64,000 nt of DNA from Debaryomyces hansenii CBS767 (Eukaryota; Ascomycota; Pichiomycetes; Serinales; Debaryomycetaceae). The stretch spans positions 1,736,001 through 1,800,000 of the forward strand of contig NC_006049.2 in NCBI RefSeq assembly GCF_000006445.2, in the 5' to 3' direction. Of the stretch, positions 20,377 through 29,124 are shown piece by piece. The notes under the pieces were generated by a model. It worked only from the letters and a program-made list of their open reading frames with translations, ran no database searches and was not told where the DNA came from. Position numbers and translations under genes: made by a program. Numbering within the stretch: the first letter of the stretch is position 1; every line of letters begins with the position of its first letter.

Positions 20377-21790
20377 GCTGGAGTTGTTGCTGCTGCTGTT
20401 GTTGTTGTTGTTGCTGAGAAGCGAAATTATCAAAACTTTGTGTGGGGCCTGTCACAGCATTTTGCAAGAAGGGATTTCCACCTGTTGTTTGCAGTTGAAG
20501 TTGGGATCCATAACCACCAAAACCGGCGCCGGTAAATGTAGAGGTTAAACCATTTTGTTGTTGCAGAGATTGCTGTTGAATACCATTATGTTGATATGCC
20601 TGACCTTGCGAAATTGCCGGTAATGTGACAAATGAAGAGCCAGGAGGTAATGTACCTTGTGGTAACATCTGCACCTGTTGTGGTTGCAAGTTTGAGCCCC
20701 AAGGATTAAATGTAGATTGTTGAACAATTAATGAATTAGTTCTTTGTAAACCTGGACTAGCTACTTGTTGTGGTTGAACATGATGTTGAGCTTGAGCTTG
20801 TTGCTGGGTTTGATATGGAGGAGATTGAACATCTTGTATTGGGTCATTTTGTTGTGGCTGCAGCTGTTGCACAGGAAAACCGTCAGTATTCTCCTTTCCT
20901 TCCGTCAGTTTTCCAGCCAAGTATTGTCGTCTGTTCACTTCAAAGTTTGGATCATCTAAATACTCCTCTAAAGATGAAGTTAATGCAGTTGGTGCGTGCT
21001 TGATTGTTGGAACATGTAGTTTTGTTGCATACTCAAGGTGCTTGGCAACTCTCAAATAATCAATAACATATTTGGTCTGATCTACAAACTTCTTATAAAT
21101 TCTGAGTGCCCTTTCGGCATCAACCTTTGAAGTCTCAAAATAATGTTCCAAGATATTAATCACACCTTCGTTTAATTCTTGAAACAACGCTAATAAGTCA
21201 TTGACTAACATCCTAAATGCGGTTAAAACAATATCGTTATTAATCTCATTTTCCATGAAGTTATTTTTCAATAATGCATCTATTTGTCTCTGAACACTCT
21301 CACATTCTCTTAATAAGCCCTTTTCAATTGTCAACGTACGCAACCTCCCCCCATCTTGTCCAGTGCTATTATTAGCACGTTCATCTCTCACATAGTCAAT
21401 TCCTGTCGATTCATACTGCTTGACCCTTGTATGCAAATATTTAGCATATTTCACAATGAATCGAACGTCAGGGTTATGGTTGTGGTTTTTGGTAATGCTT
21501 GAGTGGGATAAATTAAGCATATTAGGATCCTTATTAACGAGATAATTCAACGTAACATCTCGATCACCTTCCCTAATCATTATGTGAATTACAATCAACA
21601 GCTTATATACAACCGACCACGCACTGTCTTGAAGTCTACCTCGTAACGCTTTCATTATAGTAACGAAATTCTCTGCTTCTACCGAATGATCTATCAGGGT
21701 ACTCATTAGAATCGGTTCAATATATTTTGGTTTTGGGGCTGCTACTTTGACCTTAGTAGCACCCTTGACAATTTTCTCATATGTTGTCAT
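19727..21790 (-). CDS. YAP1802: AP180/CALM-type clathrin adaptor (Yap1801/Yap1802)
   Basis: 687 residues. An N-terminal ANTH domain (about 1-280, starting TTYEKIVKGATKVKVAAPK) binds PtdIns(4,5)P2 at the plasma membrane. The rest is disordered and Gln-rich, with NPF motifs that recruit EH-domain proteins (NPFLQ, NPFSN, NPFFN, NPFKV). A polyglutamine tract of more than 40 residues interrupted by single Leu codons lies at about 455-500, coded largely by the microsatellite at 20305-20376. The family acts in endocytosis of v-SNAREs such as Snc1. Whether it is called Yap1801 or Yap1802 is arbitrary in a species with one copy. Confidence 0.9.
20305..20376 (-). repeat. Pure (CAA)24 microsatellite coding polyGln
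   Basis: Seventy-two bases of uninterrupted GTT on the + strand, read as CAA (Gln) on the coding strand. Further GTT/GCT units continue to about 20415. The long reading frames of poly-Val and poly-Leu on the other strand are shadows of this tract. Confidence 0.95.
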
Positions 21791-22150
21791 ATCTATATGG
21801 AGCTGATTACTGATAATGTTTATATAATTGATCTATTAAGTGGAAGAATATACCAGCGTAAAACATGCTGTTGTTCATGTAAATAAGAATTTCCGGTTCC
21901 TACGTCCCGATCAGGTTGATTGTGTAATTGCACGACCTATTAATTTTCACTATTATTCGTACATTCTATATACAATAAACTAATAAACAGTGGGCTATGA
22001 TGCTTATAATCTGTTCTAAGACGATGTAAAGAAATTAGGTGTTCTCACGGGAGGTTTGGGAAGATTTACCCTCATGTTTGACAGGGTTTGAGCTGAAACC
22101 CACTTGTAATATATGTCCTCCTATGCTACAGGAGTTTTTTCTCGCATAAA
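21791..22150. promoter_or_regulatory. YAP1802 promoter / PAM18 3' region
   Basis: 360-bp spacer between two same-strand genes. GGGTTT-gagctg-AAACCC at about 22084-22101 can form a small hairpin downstream of the PAM18 stop. Nothing else stands out. Confidence 0.45.
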
Positions 22151-22669
22151 TCATTTCTTCTTTAAACCACCTCTCTTTTCTAATATATCCTTTGCTTCGT
22201 TGACCTTTGTAGCTAAATAAGACGAACCTCCTTTATCTGGGTGATTAGCCATCATCAACTTTCTGTGCTGTTCCTTCAATTTGGCTTGCGATAAGTTGGT
22301 TTCCTTCAAGTTCAAAATCTGCAACGCTTCCTTGGGGGTCATCTTCTGTCCAAAAGGACCTTTGACAAACGCCTTACCGTTAATACCTGGTTGTTTGGAC
22401 TTAACAAATCCAGAAGCAAAATATGCAACTCCTAATACTCCCATACCGGTCATCCATGGGTGGTTACCCATCCATTCGCAACCTTTGTCAAAATAATACT
22501 CAGCTGAACCTTCATCTGCCTGTTTACGTTGTAAGTGGCCCGTATAAGCTTGTTGGGACTGTTGGGGTTGTTGAGGTTGTTGGGCCTGTTGCAGTAATTC
22601 TATAGCTTGGCTTTGGTTCCTGTCACCAGGAATAGCCAATGTAGGGATATCCATATTAAAAGGTGCCAT
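22151..22669 (-). CDS. PAM18: TIM23 motor J-protein Pam18 (Tim14)
   Basis: 172 residues. Pam18 is the inner-membrane J-protein that stimulates mtHsp70 (Ssc1) at the TIM23 import channel. The intermembrane-space N-terminus has a Gln-rich run (about 27-40), followed by one membrane span at about 70-90 (WMTGMGVLGVAYFASGFV). The matrix J domain has its HPD motif at 143-145 within MMANHPDKGGS. In S. cerevisiae PAM18 is the direct divergent neighbour of RLP24; here about 3.3 kb separates their starts and holds two other genes. The promoter has TCACGTG at 22798-22804. Confidence 0.95.
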   Translation of the reverse strand: MAPFNMDIPTLAIPGDRNQSQAIELLQQAQQPQQPQQSQQAYTGHLQRKQADEGSAEYYFDKGCEWMGNHPWMTGMGVLGVAYFASGFVKSKQPGINGKAFVKGPFGQKMTPKEALQILNLKETNLSQAKLKEQHRKLMMANHPDKGGSSYLATKVNEAKDILEKRGGLKKK

Positions 22670-23162
22670 TTCTATCCTGTTATGCTTTATTTACAAGGGT
22701 TATCAGTATCAATATCACTATAGAGTGCAAAAGGTGTGTTATTCTAAAAAATTCTCTGACTGTATTCTAGGAGCCGAATTTTTTTCTCGACCATAAGTCA
22801 CGTGCAATATGATTTCTATTTCCAGACCCATGATAGATGCAAAAAAGCGATATTTTGCCACTTCTACAAGGCAGAAGAATGATAAGAAGTCACAATAAGC
22901 TTTATGCTACATAATTAAATAAATTCTGTCTTACTGAGTATTTGGTTGAGAAACAGACATCTCGGGATGATGGAATATTTTGAGTTAGTTCACATTTTGC
23001 AAATGCAAATTCTATGGGGAGAGTTATATACGTTAAGCCTTCATTGAACATATTATATTAGAGATAAATGGGCAAAATATAATTTTACCCTGAAAACATT
23101 TTGAAGTCCTATAATGGAATATTTCTATTAAAAGAAAAAAAAGCTATCTCATTCCTGTCAAA
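22670..23162. promoter_or_regulatory. PAM18 promoter / 3' end of flavoprotein gene
   Basis: Contains TCACGTG (22798-22804) followed by ATTTCTATTTC, TGCAAAAAA and TTTTGCCA. A similar series recurs at 24560-24610. The remainder is AT-rich 3' flank of the 23163 gene. Confidence 0.5.
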
Positions 23163-24098
23163 TTATTCATTCCACGAGTCTTGAAATAAATTCTTTGAAG
23201 CAAAAGCACCTGCAATATTTCCTTGACTAACAGCGTTAGGCACAGTTCTGAAAAAAGTAGTACAGTCTCCGCAAGCATAAACACCGTTAATATTGGTTTC
23301 TTGAAATGGATTCACTTTGATTAACTTTGTTGTATCAATGTGTACTTGCAACTTATTTAGAATATCTTCACAGTTCAATTTAAATGGTGGATGGATATAT
23401 ACGCAACTCAAGGAAATGCTAGTACCGTCCGAAAATACTACAGACTTTAATCTTCCTGACTCACCAATAAATTCTGTTATGACCTTATCTATGACCTCAA
23501 TGTCTTTGTTTTTTAATTCATTTAACTGCGATTCAGAACATATAGAAGATATTTTAGTGCCGTTTGTTAATACCGTGATATTTTTGGTCCAATTATAAAT
23601 CATTGTTGCCATGTCCATTAAACGAGAGTTATCGAATATGAGTCCCGTCTTCATGTTTGCAACTTCATACCCATGACAATAAGGACAATGCAAAGCAGAT
23701 TTACCCCAAAAATTCTCTATATTTTTTATATTGACATCATTAATCAAATCATTAACACCCGACGCAAATATTATCTTCTTTCCGGTGTAATGCTTTTCGG
23801 TGTTGGAAATGGTTGCTGCAATTTGAAACCTGTTTTCAGACTTAGCAACTTCAATTACTTCACCTTCAACCAACTCAACTGTCTTATATTTCATTATATT
23901 CTCTTTAGCCTGAGACTTGAATTCAAATGATGAATCTCCATCGTGCCCTATAAAATTGTGCATGTAGTTGGAGAATCTGTTGCATGGTGCTTTGGAGTCA
24001 ATACAAAGCACAGTCTTCATGGTACGTGCGATTGCTAAAGTTGCGGCCAACCCTGCAGCGCTTCCACCTATAATAATAACGTCGTAAGAATTGTCCAT
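23163..24098 (-). CDS. Thioredoxin-reductase-like FAD/NAD(P) oxidoreductase
   Basis: 311 residues, the length of a low-Mr thioredoxin reductase. An FAD-binding dinucleotide fold opens the protein (DVIIIGGSAAGLAAT). The redox-active pair is CPYC at 138-141 in the context HCPYCHGYE, and the C-terminal FAD motif GVYACGDC is present. The HCPYCHGYE form and the APCNRF...MHNFIGHDG block are characteristic of a TrxR-like group widespread in bacteria and present in some fungi (for example gliotoxin-type dithiol oxidases), not of ordinary yeast Trr1. Substrate unknown; it may oxidise a small dithiol or reduce a thioredoxin-like partner. It sits between PAM18 and RLP24, which normally adjoin, so it may be an acquired gene. 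Confidence 0.85.
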   Translation of the reverse strand: MDNSYDVIIIGGSAAGLAATLAIARTMKTVLCIDSKAPCNRFSNYMHNFIGHDGDSSFEFKSQAKENIMKYKTVELVEGEVIEVAKSENRFQIAATISNTEKHYTGKKIIFASGVNDLINDVNIKNIENFWGKSALHCPYCHGYEVANMKTGLIFDNSRLMDMATMIYNWTKNITVLTNGTKISSICSESQLNELKNKDIEVIDKVITEFIGESGRLKSVVFSDGTSISLSCVYIHPPFKLNCEDILNKLQVHIDTTKLIKVNPFQETNINGVYACGDCTTFFRTVPNAVSQGNIAGAFASKNLFQDSWNE

Positions 24099-24990
24099 TA
24101 CGATAATGAAAAGTTTATCAGACGAATTAAATATGTTTTTTTTTATCTTATTTATAGTTTAAATGGAGGATAGAGTTGATCTAAGTGGGCAAATAAAAAT
24201 GCTCAAAGATTGGTTTGAGTTCGCGATTACTACACATGAAACTTTTTTGCGGATGTGGTTAAGGATGGGGGTAGTTATGCACTAACCTATAAGCTCCAAG
24301 ATAAATTGCACCACTATATCCCAACAATTTTTCTTTCTGTCAACTTAATCTTCTGACTAACGATTAATTTTACAGAAAGGTGATGAAAAGGGATTTCAGT
24401 GCATTGTGATGTTAAACAGAAGACCACATTAATGGCATACGCCAGGTTCCAGATGCTACCGGAGGTTCGATAATAGACAAGCTTTATCTAAGGCTCCTGA
24501 ATCTTAGATAGGCTTTACCTAGGCGTTCGTTCTGGTAATTTTTACTTATAAACCGCAAATCACGTGCCATGTAATTTCTATTTCAAAAGTTGCAAAAAAC
24601 TACTTTTACCAACGCAAGACTACAAATAAAGAGTAACAAGAGAATTATATGATACACTAAGACTTAACAATGCCCGTGATGTCAAGTCCTTCGATACGAA
24701 GTAGAACGAACTTGGAATGGGGATATTAGAGGCAAATTGTATTTCACCCAGGTGCAATACTAAATAAAGAACTGTCCACGACAAGACAATGAAAAATTCA
24801 AGCTCGATGTAAATAATAGGATTATCTACGACGAGAAAAGGTATTCAAACATCACTGCAGCTGTGACAATCAGCTAGTCTCTACACCTCAATAACCTAAC
24901 TAATTAAGCTGAAGTAAGACTAATTGAAATTATAATTAATTTAATAAAAAAAAAACATATTACTTTAACACTTCTTCTAGCAGCCAACAT
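24099..24990. other. 890-bp gene-free region with PAM18-promoter-like segment
   Basis: Lies between two same-strand accessory genes. It contains a hairpin TATCTAAG-gctcctgaat-CTTAGATA (24485-24510). It also holds TCACGTG at 24560-24566 followed by ATTTCTATTTC, TGCAAAAAA and TTTTACCA, matching the order found in the PAM18 promoter. The first 25 bp of the two copies differ at four positions by my alignment. No gene was recognised. Confidence 0.55.
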
Positions 24991-25578
24991 TTAAGATGAT
25001 AAATCGATCCAAGTACATATTGGTTGGCCGTAGGGCGATCCAGACGAGCAATTCTGTTTCCATCTGTCTGTTACTCTCTTACACTTACACAGACTACACG
25101 CCACCCCACAATTAGCGTGAGAGTACCTTTTATTTTGTGAAATATAATTTCTTGCTCGACTGATTATGTCGTCATGAGTAGATATAGGGTCGTAAGTGAT
25201 ACGCGTTAAGAAGCCCTTCACTCCTTTAGGTATAGTCCCGTTGGCCAACTGTTCTGCTCCGTCATCGCTGATTACGTATCTAACAGCCTTATTCAATAAT
25301 TGATCTACCGTCCCTCCTTTTAGTACATACTCTATTGGGTAGTCAAATATTTCACCATATGCGTTATCTAGCGTTAATACCAACTCTTTATTAACGTCTA
25401 AGGTTGCATCATCGTAGTACCTGACCGAGACCAGTTTATCACCTGTAGGTAAGTTGTAAATCTCATCTAGACTATATTCATTGCCGTTATATATTATTGA
25501 GGCTTTCATGTGCGAGAGATCGTATGATATGTTCTCACTGACTAACTCACTTGAGAGAGAAAAATCTTTACCTGCCAT
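24991..25578 (-). CDS. Cys-rich orphan protein, 195 aa
   Basis: I do not recognise this gene. The first ATG is at 25578; the frame open upstream begins at TTG. About 150 residues of mixed alpha/beta character are followed by a C-terminal segment with six Cys in about 35 residues (NCGVACSLCKCKR, then QNC, then PIC), which could bind metal or form disulfides. No signal peptide or membrane span is visible, so secretion would need an undetected upstream exon or a non-classical route. It is divergent from RLP24 and sits in the accessory insertion with the flavoprotein. Small Cys-rich yeast orphans can be of viral, plasmid or toxin origin, but nothing here shows that. Confidence 0.6.
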   Translation of the reverse strand: MAGKDFSLSSELVSENISYDLSHMKASIIYNGNEYSLDEIYNLPTGDKLVSVRYYDDATLDVNKELVLTLDNAYGEIFDYPIEYVLKGGTVDQLLNKAVRYVISDDGAEQLANGTIPKGVKGFLTRITYDPISTHDDIISRARNYISQNKRYSHANCGVACSLCKCKRVTDRWKQNCSSGSPYGQPICTWIDLSS

Positions 25579-26012
25579 GACAGTAGCTATCAAAAATGAA
25601 AATCATGTGTGTACAAATTACCAACATCCTTTTGGTAAATGAATATAGTACGGTCTTATGGGTGGAAGAGAACAGAACAGCCGCGTTCACCGCGGCTCGT
25701 GTATATCATCACGAAGAGGAAAAAACATTTTTGTGTAATAAAATAATTTTTTTTAAGTATAGAGAAGAGGTACTATATGATACCAAAAAATTTTCATATC
25801 TACTTGACTTATCTATTGATATTTTGAGATATTTAGTATATTTGTACAAATAATATACGGAGAATATTGCTTATTGCGAGAGGTTGACAATAGTTGAGTA
25901 TTGGGCATAGTTATTTACATATACGTACAATTGCAGAACAATTTTTCATTTTTGATTAAGATTCAATAATTTTATTTTAGCATCACATTATCACATATTA
26001 TAACACTTCACT
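25579..26012. promoter_or_regulatory. RLP24 promoter with RRPE-like elements
   Basis: About 430 bp upstream of RLP24. On the minus strand it contains TGAAAATTTTT (about 25786-25796) and TGAAAAATT (25940-25948). These resemble the rRNA-processing element (RRPE) of ribosome-biogenesis genes, which fits RLP24's job. No clear PAC motif was seen. Confidence 0.5.
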
Positions 26013-26624
26013 ATGAGAGTTTATTCATGTCATTTTTGTTCATCCCCAGTTTATCCTTTACACGGGATTATGTTTGTTAGAAATGACGCCAAAGAATTTA
26101 GATTCTGTCGTTCCAAATGTCATCATGCATTCAAACAACGTCGTAACCCACGTAAATTGAGATGGACCAAGGCTTTCAGAAAGGCTGCTGGTAAGGAATT
26201 AGTTGTCGATTCTACTTTGACATTTGCTGCAAGAAGAAATGTTCCAGTTAGATATAACAGAGATTTGGTCGCTACCACTTTGAAGACCATGGCTAGAGTT
26301 GAAGAAATCAGACAAAAGAGAGAAAGAGCCTTCTATAAGAACAGAATGAGAGGTAACAAGGACAAGAAATTGGCCCTCGATAGAAGATTAGTCGAACAAA
26401 ACCCACAATTATTGAAGATCAGAGACGTCGAATTACGTAGAAAGGCTGAAAGAAAGGCTGCTAAGGAGAATGCCATGGACGAAGAAATTGAAGATGAAGA
26501 AGAAGAAATTGCATCTGAAGATATGATGAGTGAAGACGAAGAAATGGAAAGCGAATCTGAAGCTGAATCCACCAAACAAAAGGTAGTATTGAAGAACAAG
26601 AAGAAGTCAAAGCGTTCTAATTAG
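26013..26624 (+). CDS. RLP24: 60S ribosome assembly factor Rlp24
   Basis: 203 residues. Rlp24 holds the place of ribosomal protein eL24 on pre-60S particles and is exchanged in the cytoplasm after release by the AAA-ATPase Drg1/Afg2. The N-terminal domain has the eL24-like zinc ribbon (Cys6, Cys9, Cys32, Cys36). The C-terminal extension, absent from eL24 itself, is basic and then acidic ([13 protein letters not shown]), ending in a basic tail ([10 protein letters not shown]). That extension separates Rlp24 from a true ribosomal eL24. Codon use is strongly biased, as expected for a well-expressed gene. Confidence 0.95.
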   Translation: MRVYSCHFCSSPVYPLHGIMFVRNDAKEFRFCRSKCHHAFKQRRNPRKLRWTKAFRKAAGKELVVDSTLTFAARRNVPVRYNRDLVATTLKTMARVEEIRQKRERAFYKNRMRGNKDKKLALDRRLVEQNPQLLKIRDVELRRKAERKAAKENAMDEEIEDEEEEIASEDMMSEDEEMESESEAESTKQKVVLKNKKKSKRSN

Positions 26625-26791
26625 TATATGTCATAAGGTTTTTAAAAATTCATTATTTCTTAAGGTTCACAGTTGTATTTTTCATGTTATATTTTTGTTC
26701 TCTTCATATGTATATACATATTTAATCTAATTCTATTATTACGGTGAATGTTCTGTAGTGGTTGTTGTATGTGGGAGATATCTTTATCATA

Positions 26792-27217
26792 TCAGACGTG
26801 AGCCTTATTTATTATTGGCCAAAAGGGTCTCTGTTTAAAGTTGTCCTTCGTTTCATCAGTGACTATATCCTCATGCATCGAATTATCCCCATCGTATAAC
26901 TTATGCAATCTTTCTTGTTCTTGAAGTATTTTTTGAGATTTCATCATCAAATCTATAGTATTCTGATGTAATTCTGAGTGAATCTTATTTTGTTGGCATC
27001 TCTTTGCATTTTCAGCTATCGCTTGATTACCTAAAGCGTTGTTGTTAATTGTAATATGCGTAATGATATCTAGGTCTTCAGATCTCTTTCTTTTATGCGA
27101 TGTAGAACTTATAGGCGACGACGGTATTGCAAAGCTTGACGTGTCAGCATATCCATAATAAGAGTCTGATTCTATGTTCGACAGATTCACGCCTATTTCA
27201 CTTGAAGCCATATTCAT
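26792..27217 (-). CDS. Uncharacterised small protein, about 141 aa
   Basis: I do not recognise it. The first ATG is at 27217, with another two codons in at 27211; the longer frame starts at TTG. The protein is Ser/Asn-rich, with a short basic nuclear-signal-like run (HKRKRSE, near 45), then a helical, possibly coiled-coil section (about 70-110; QNTIDLMMKSQKILQEQERLHKLY) and a short tail with RPFWPII. It converges with RLP24 and is divergent from POP7. A nuclear role is a guess. Confidence 0.6.
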   Translation of the reverse strand: MNMASSEIGVNLSNIESDSYYGYADTSSFAIPSSPISSTSHKRKRSEDLDIITHITINNNALGNQAIAENAKRCQQNKIHSELHQNTIDLMMKSQKILQEQERLHKLYDGDNSMHEDIVTDETKDNFKQRPFWPIINKAHV

Positions 27218-27495
27218 AGATAGCCAAATATAAATGAGACGCGGTACTAGTGTGAATTGCAATGATAATTATTAGTGAATCAGAAACTAATTCCACAAAA
27301 CGTTGTAGCTGTACTTATAATTGATTTGAAAGGAGATATCTCGAACCCACAGTATTAGAATTGAATAAAAAAAGGAATTTCAAGTATTAACCAAAAAAAG
27401 TACAAGTTCACGTCAAATATGGTTTGAATTGAATTCTCAAAATTTATCCATCACTAAAAATATCACTTTTAATATATGTGAAAATCGTCTCAATA

Positions 27496-27969
27496 ATGAC
27501 GGGAACAAGCAAAGAAAAGCATATCAATCCGAAGAGAATAAACGGGAAGCACATTAAACATAGTCCTAATACTGTACCGTTACTGAAAATTGAACATGAA
27601 ACTACATTTTTGGTGAAGTCTTCAACACCATATATATCAGCATTAAAGAGAATTCAAAAGATCCTTGCGAAATTCGATAAATCAGTTCTTCCTAATAAAA
27701 AGTATCAAAACGTTGAATACAAGAAGGTTAAATACATCACTGTGAAGGGTATGGGTAAGGCTATAGAAAATACCCTATCTATTGCATTGAAATTTCAAGA
27801 TGAGCTAAATTATAAAGTTGATATACTAACGGGTAGTGTCGAAGTATTAGATGAATTCCAGATAGGTACAAATGGAGATGACAGTGATAACGATTATAAT
27901 GACGAAACCCTCTTTAAGAAACGTATGGTAAGCTACATTGAGACTAGAATATGGCTCAAGCGAGAATAA
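27496..27969 (+). CDS. POP7: RNase P/MRP subunit Pop7 (Rpp20, Alba-like)
   Basis: About 157 residues from the ATG at 27496; the longer frame starts at GTG. Pop7 pairs with Pop6 and binds the P3 domain of RNase P and RNase MRP RNAs, acting in tRNA 5' maturation and rRNA processing. The Alba-fold signature is clear: VKYITVKGMGKAIENTLSIALKFQ (about 78-101), then DILTGSVEVLDEF and the closing strand with SYIETRIWLKR. An acidic insert (DDSDNDYNDE) separates the last two strands. It converges with the next gene, with 36 bp between stops. Confidence 0.87.
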   Translation: MTGTSKEKHINPKRINGKHIKHSPNTVPLLKIEHETTFLVKSSTPYISALKRIQKILAKFDKSVLPNKKYQNVEYKKVKYITVKGMGKAIENTLSIALKFQDELNYKVDILTGSVEVLDEFQIGTNGDDSDNDYNDETLFKKRMVSYIETRIWLKRE

Positions 27970-28005
27970 TACCAATAATGCAAGCTTAATATATATAAAT
28001 ATATA

Positions 28006-28506
28006 TCAGATATTTACTTTTTCAAGGCAACGCTCTTTAATATGCAATAACTCTACAATGTGTCTGTCGACCTTAGCACTTTTTCTAGTTTTCTTACCCG
28101 ATGATTCGAAATCACTTTTGATGTCTTCGTTTTCTTCTTCATTATCTAACTGTACCTCAAATAACGACTCTGCTCTCCTTATCAAATCAAGGCACTTGTT
28201 ATAATCCTTTTGATAGTATGACTTTTCACATGCATTTAGCATTCTTACCCTATCAGTCTTTTTGGAATTGTCTAGCTGGTTTAATTCTTCTGGATTGTAG
28301 AGCCAGTCCTCAGTATTTAGTGTAGGCCCGGTACTATAGAATTGCAGCTTCTGGGAAAGATAATCTTCTTCTGACTGCTCTTTCCGCACTTTTTTGCCTT
28401 TCGCCTTATGTTGTGTATCTTGTCTATTAGGATCTGATTCATTAATAGATTGACATTCAGGTATGTGGCTTGAATTTGGATTTACTATCTCTGGGTCTAT
28501 ACACAT
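28006..28506 (-). CDS. Uncharacterised protein, 166 aa, TPR-like helices
   Basis: I do not recognise it. The first ATG is at 28506; the longer frame begins at TTG. The N-terminus (about 1-45) is polar with basic runs (KAKGKKVRK). Then comes a conserved-looking stretch, LSQKLQFYSTGPTLNTEDWLYNPEE, and a helical pair resembling a single TPR (MLNACEKSYYQKDYNKCLDLIRRAESLF, about 85-112). An acidic linker and a C-terminal helix (VDRHIVELLHIKERCLEKV) follow. It could be a small assembly or translation-related factor, but that is a guess. Confidence 0.6.
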   Translation of the reverse strand: MCIDPEIVNPNSSHIPECQSINESDPNRQDTQHKAKGKKVRKEQSEEDYLSQKLQFYSTGPTLNTEDWLYNPEELNQLDNSKKTDRVRMLNACEKSYYQKDYNKCLDLIRRAESLFEVQLDNEEENEDIKSDFESSGKKTRKSAKVDRHIVELLHIKERCLEKVNI

Positions 28507-29124
28507 TATGAAATAAAAAATCAAATCAAATCCAATAAAATCGAACAATTCCCAAAATTAACAGAATTAATAACCTGTAGCTGATATGAACTTGAATGCA
28601 ACAAGTTTTAAGAAGGTACTTCATTAAGCCAAAACTGATTTTTGGAAATAAAAAAATTTGAAATCACGTGAAAATGTCTATTTTTCATGTACGATAACTT
28701 ATCAGCTTCAATTGATTAAATATCCACCGAGAGATCTCACACTAAACTAATTCATGTTAACGGAAAAAGTACACAGACTTATTCAGAAACTACAATTAGG
28801 GGATATAGCTGCAAGCGTCACAAGCGTACACAAAAAAACACATTCCGTTATGTGTTAAGTCAAGTTGTTAAGTTCACAACTTGATTCAATTTTGATTTCA
28901 TCAACACAAAAGGTATATTCAAACAAATGTGTTTCTTGCCAAAATCATGAATATTGCAGAATATCTTGTCGAACTAAATATGATCTATCAGTTTATGTAT
29001 GGAAGATTGTTGATCGTATTTTCTAACCTTAATCTGCAACAATTGTCATGTGATATCCTCTGAGATATTTCTTTTTATTTGTAATATTCCTTATATAGAG
29101 ACATTATTGAGCTTGACGGTAAAG
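28507..29124. promoter_or_regulatory. Divergent promoter with E-box and tandem hairpins
   Basis: 618 bp between divergent starts. TCACGTGA lies at 28664-28671 and GAGATCTC near 28731. Two adjacent perfect hairpins follow: AACACAT-TCCGTT-ATGTGTT (28837-28856) and TCAAGTTGT-TAAGTTC-ACAACTTGA (28860-28884). The second extends by a G-T and an A-T pair. GTTAAGT is directly repeated at 28854-28860 and 28867-28873. Confidence 0.55.

Noticed and set aside
20275..20548. Long open frames of poly-Val and poly-Leu on the + strand
   Set aside because: They are the other-strand reading of the CAA polyGln tract in the YAP1802-type gene.
24460..24475. GGTTCGATAA resembling a tRNA B box
   Set aside because: The T-loop consensus breaks after GGTTCGA, and no acceptor pairing exists.
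24991..25578. Killer-toxin or plasmid-derived origin for the Cys-rich orphan
   Set aside because: No signal peptide, cleavage sites, plasmid-type promoter or extreme AT content was seen. Cysteine content alone is not enough.
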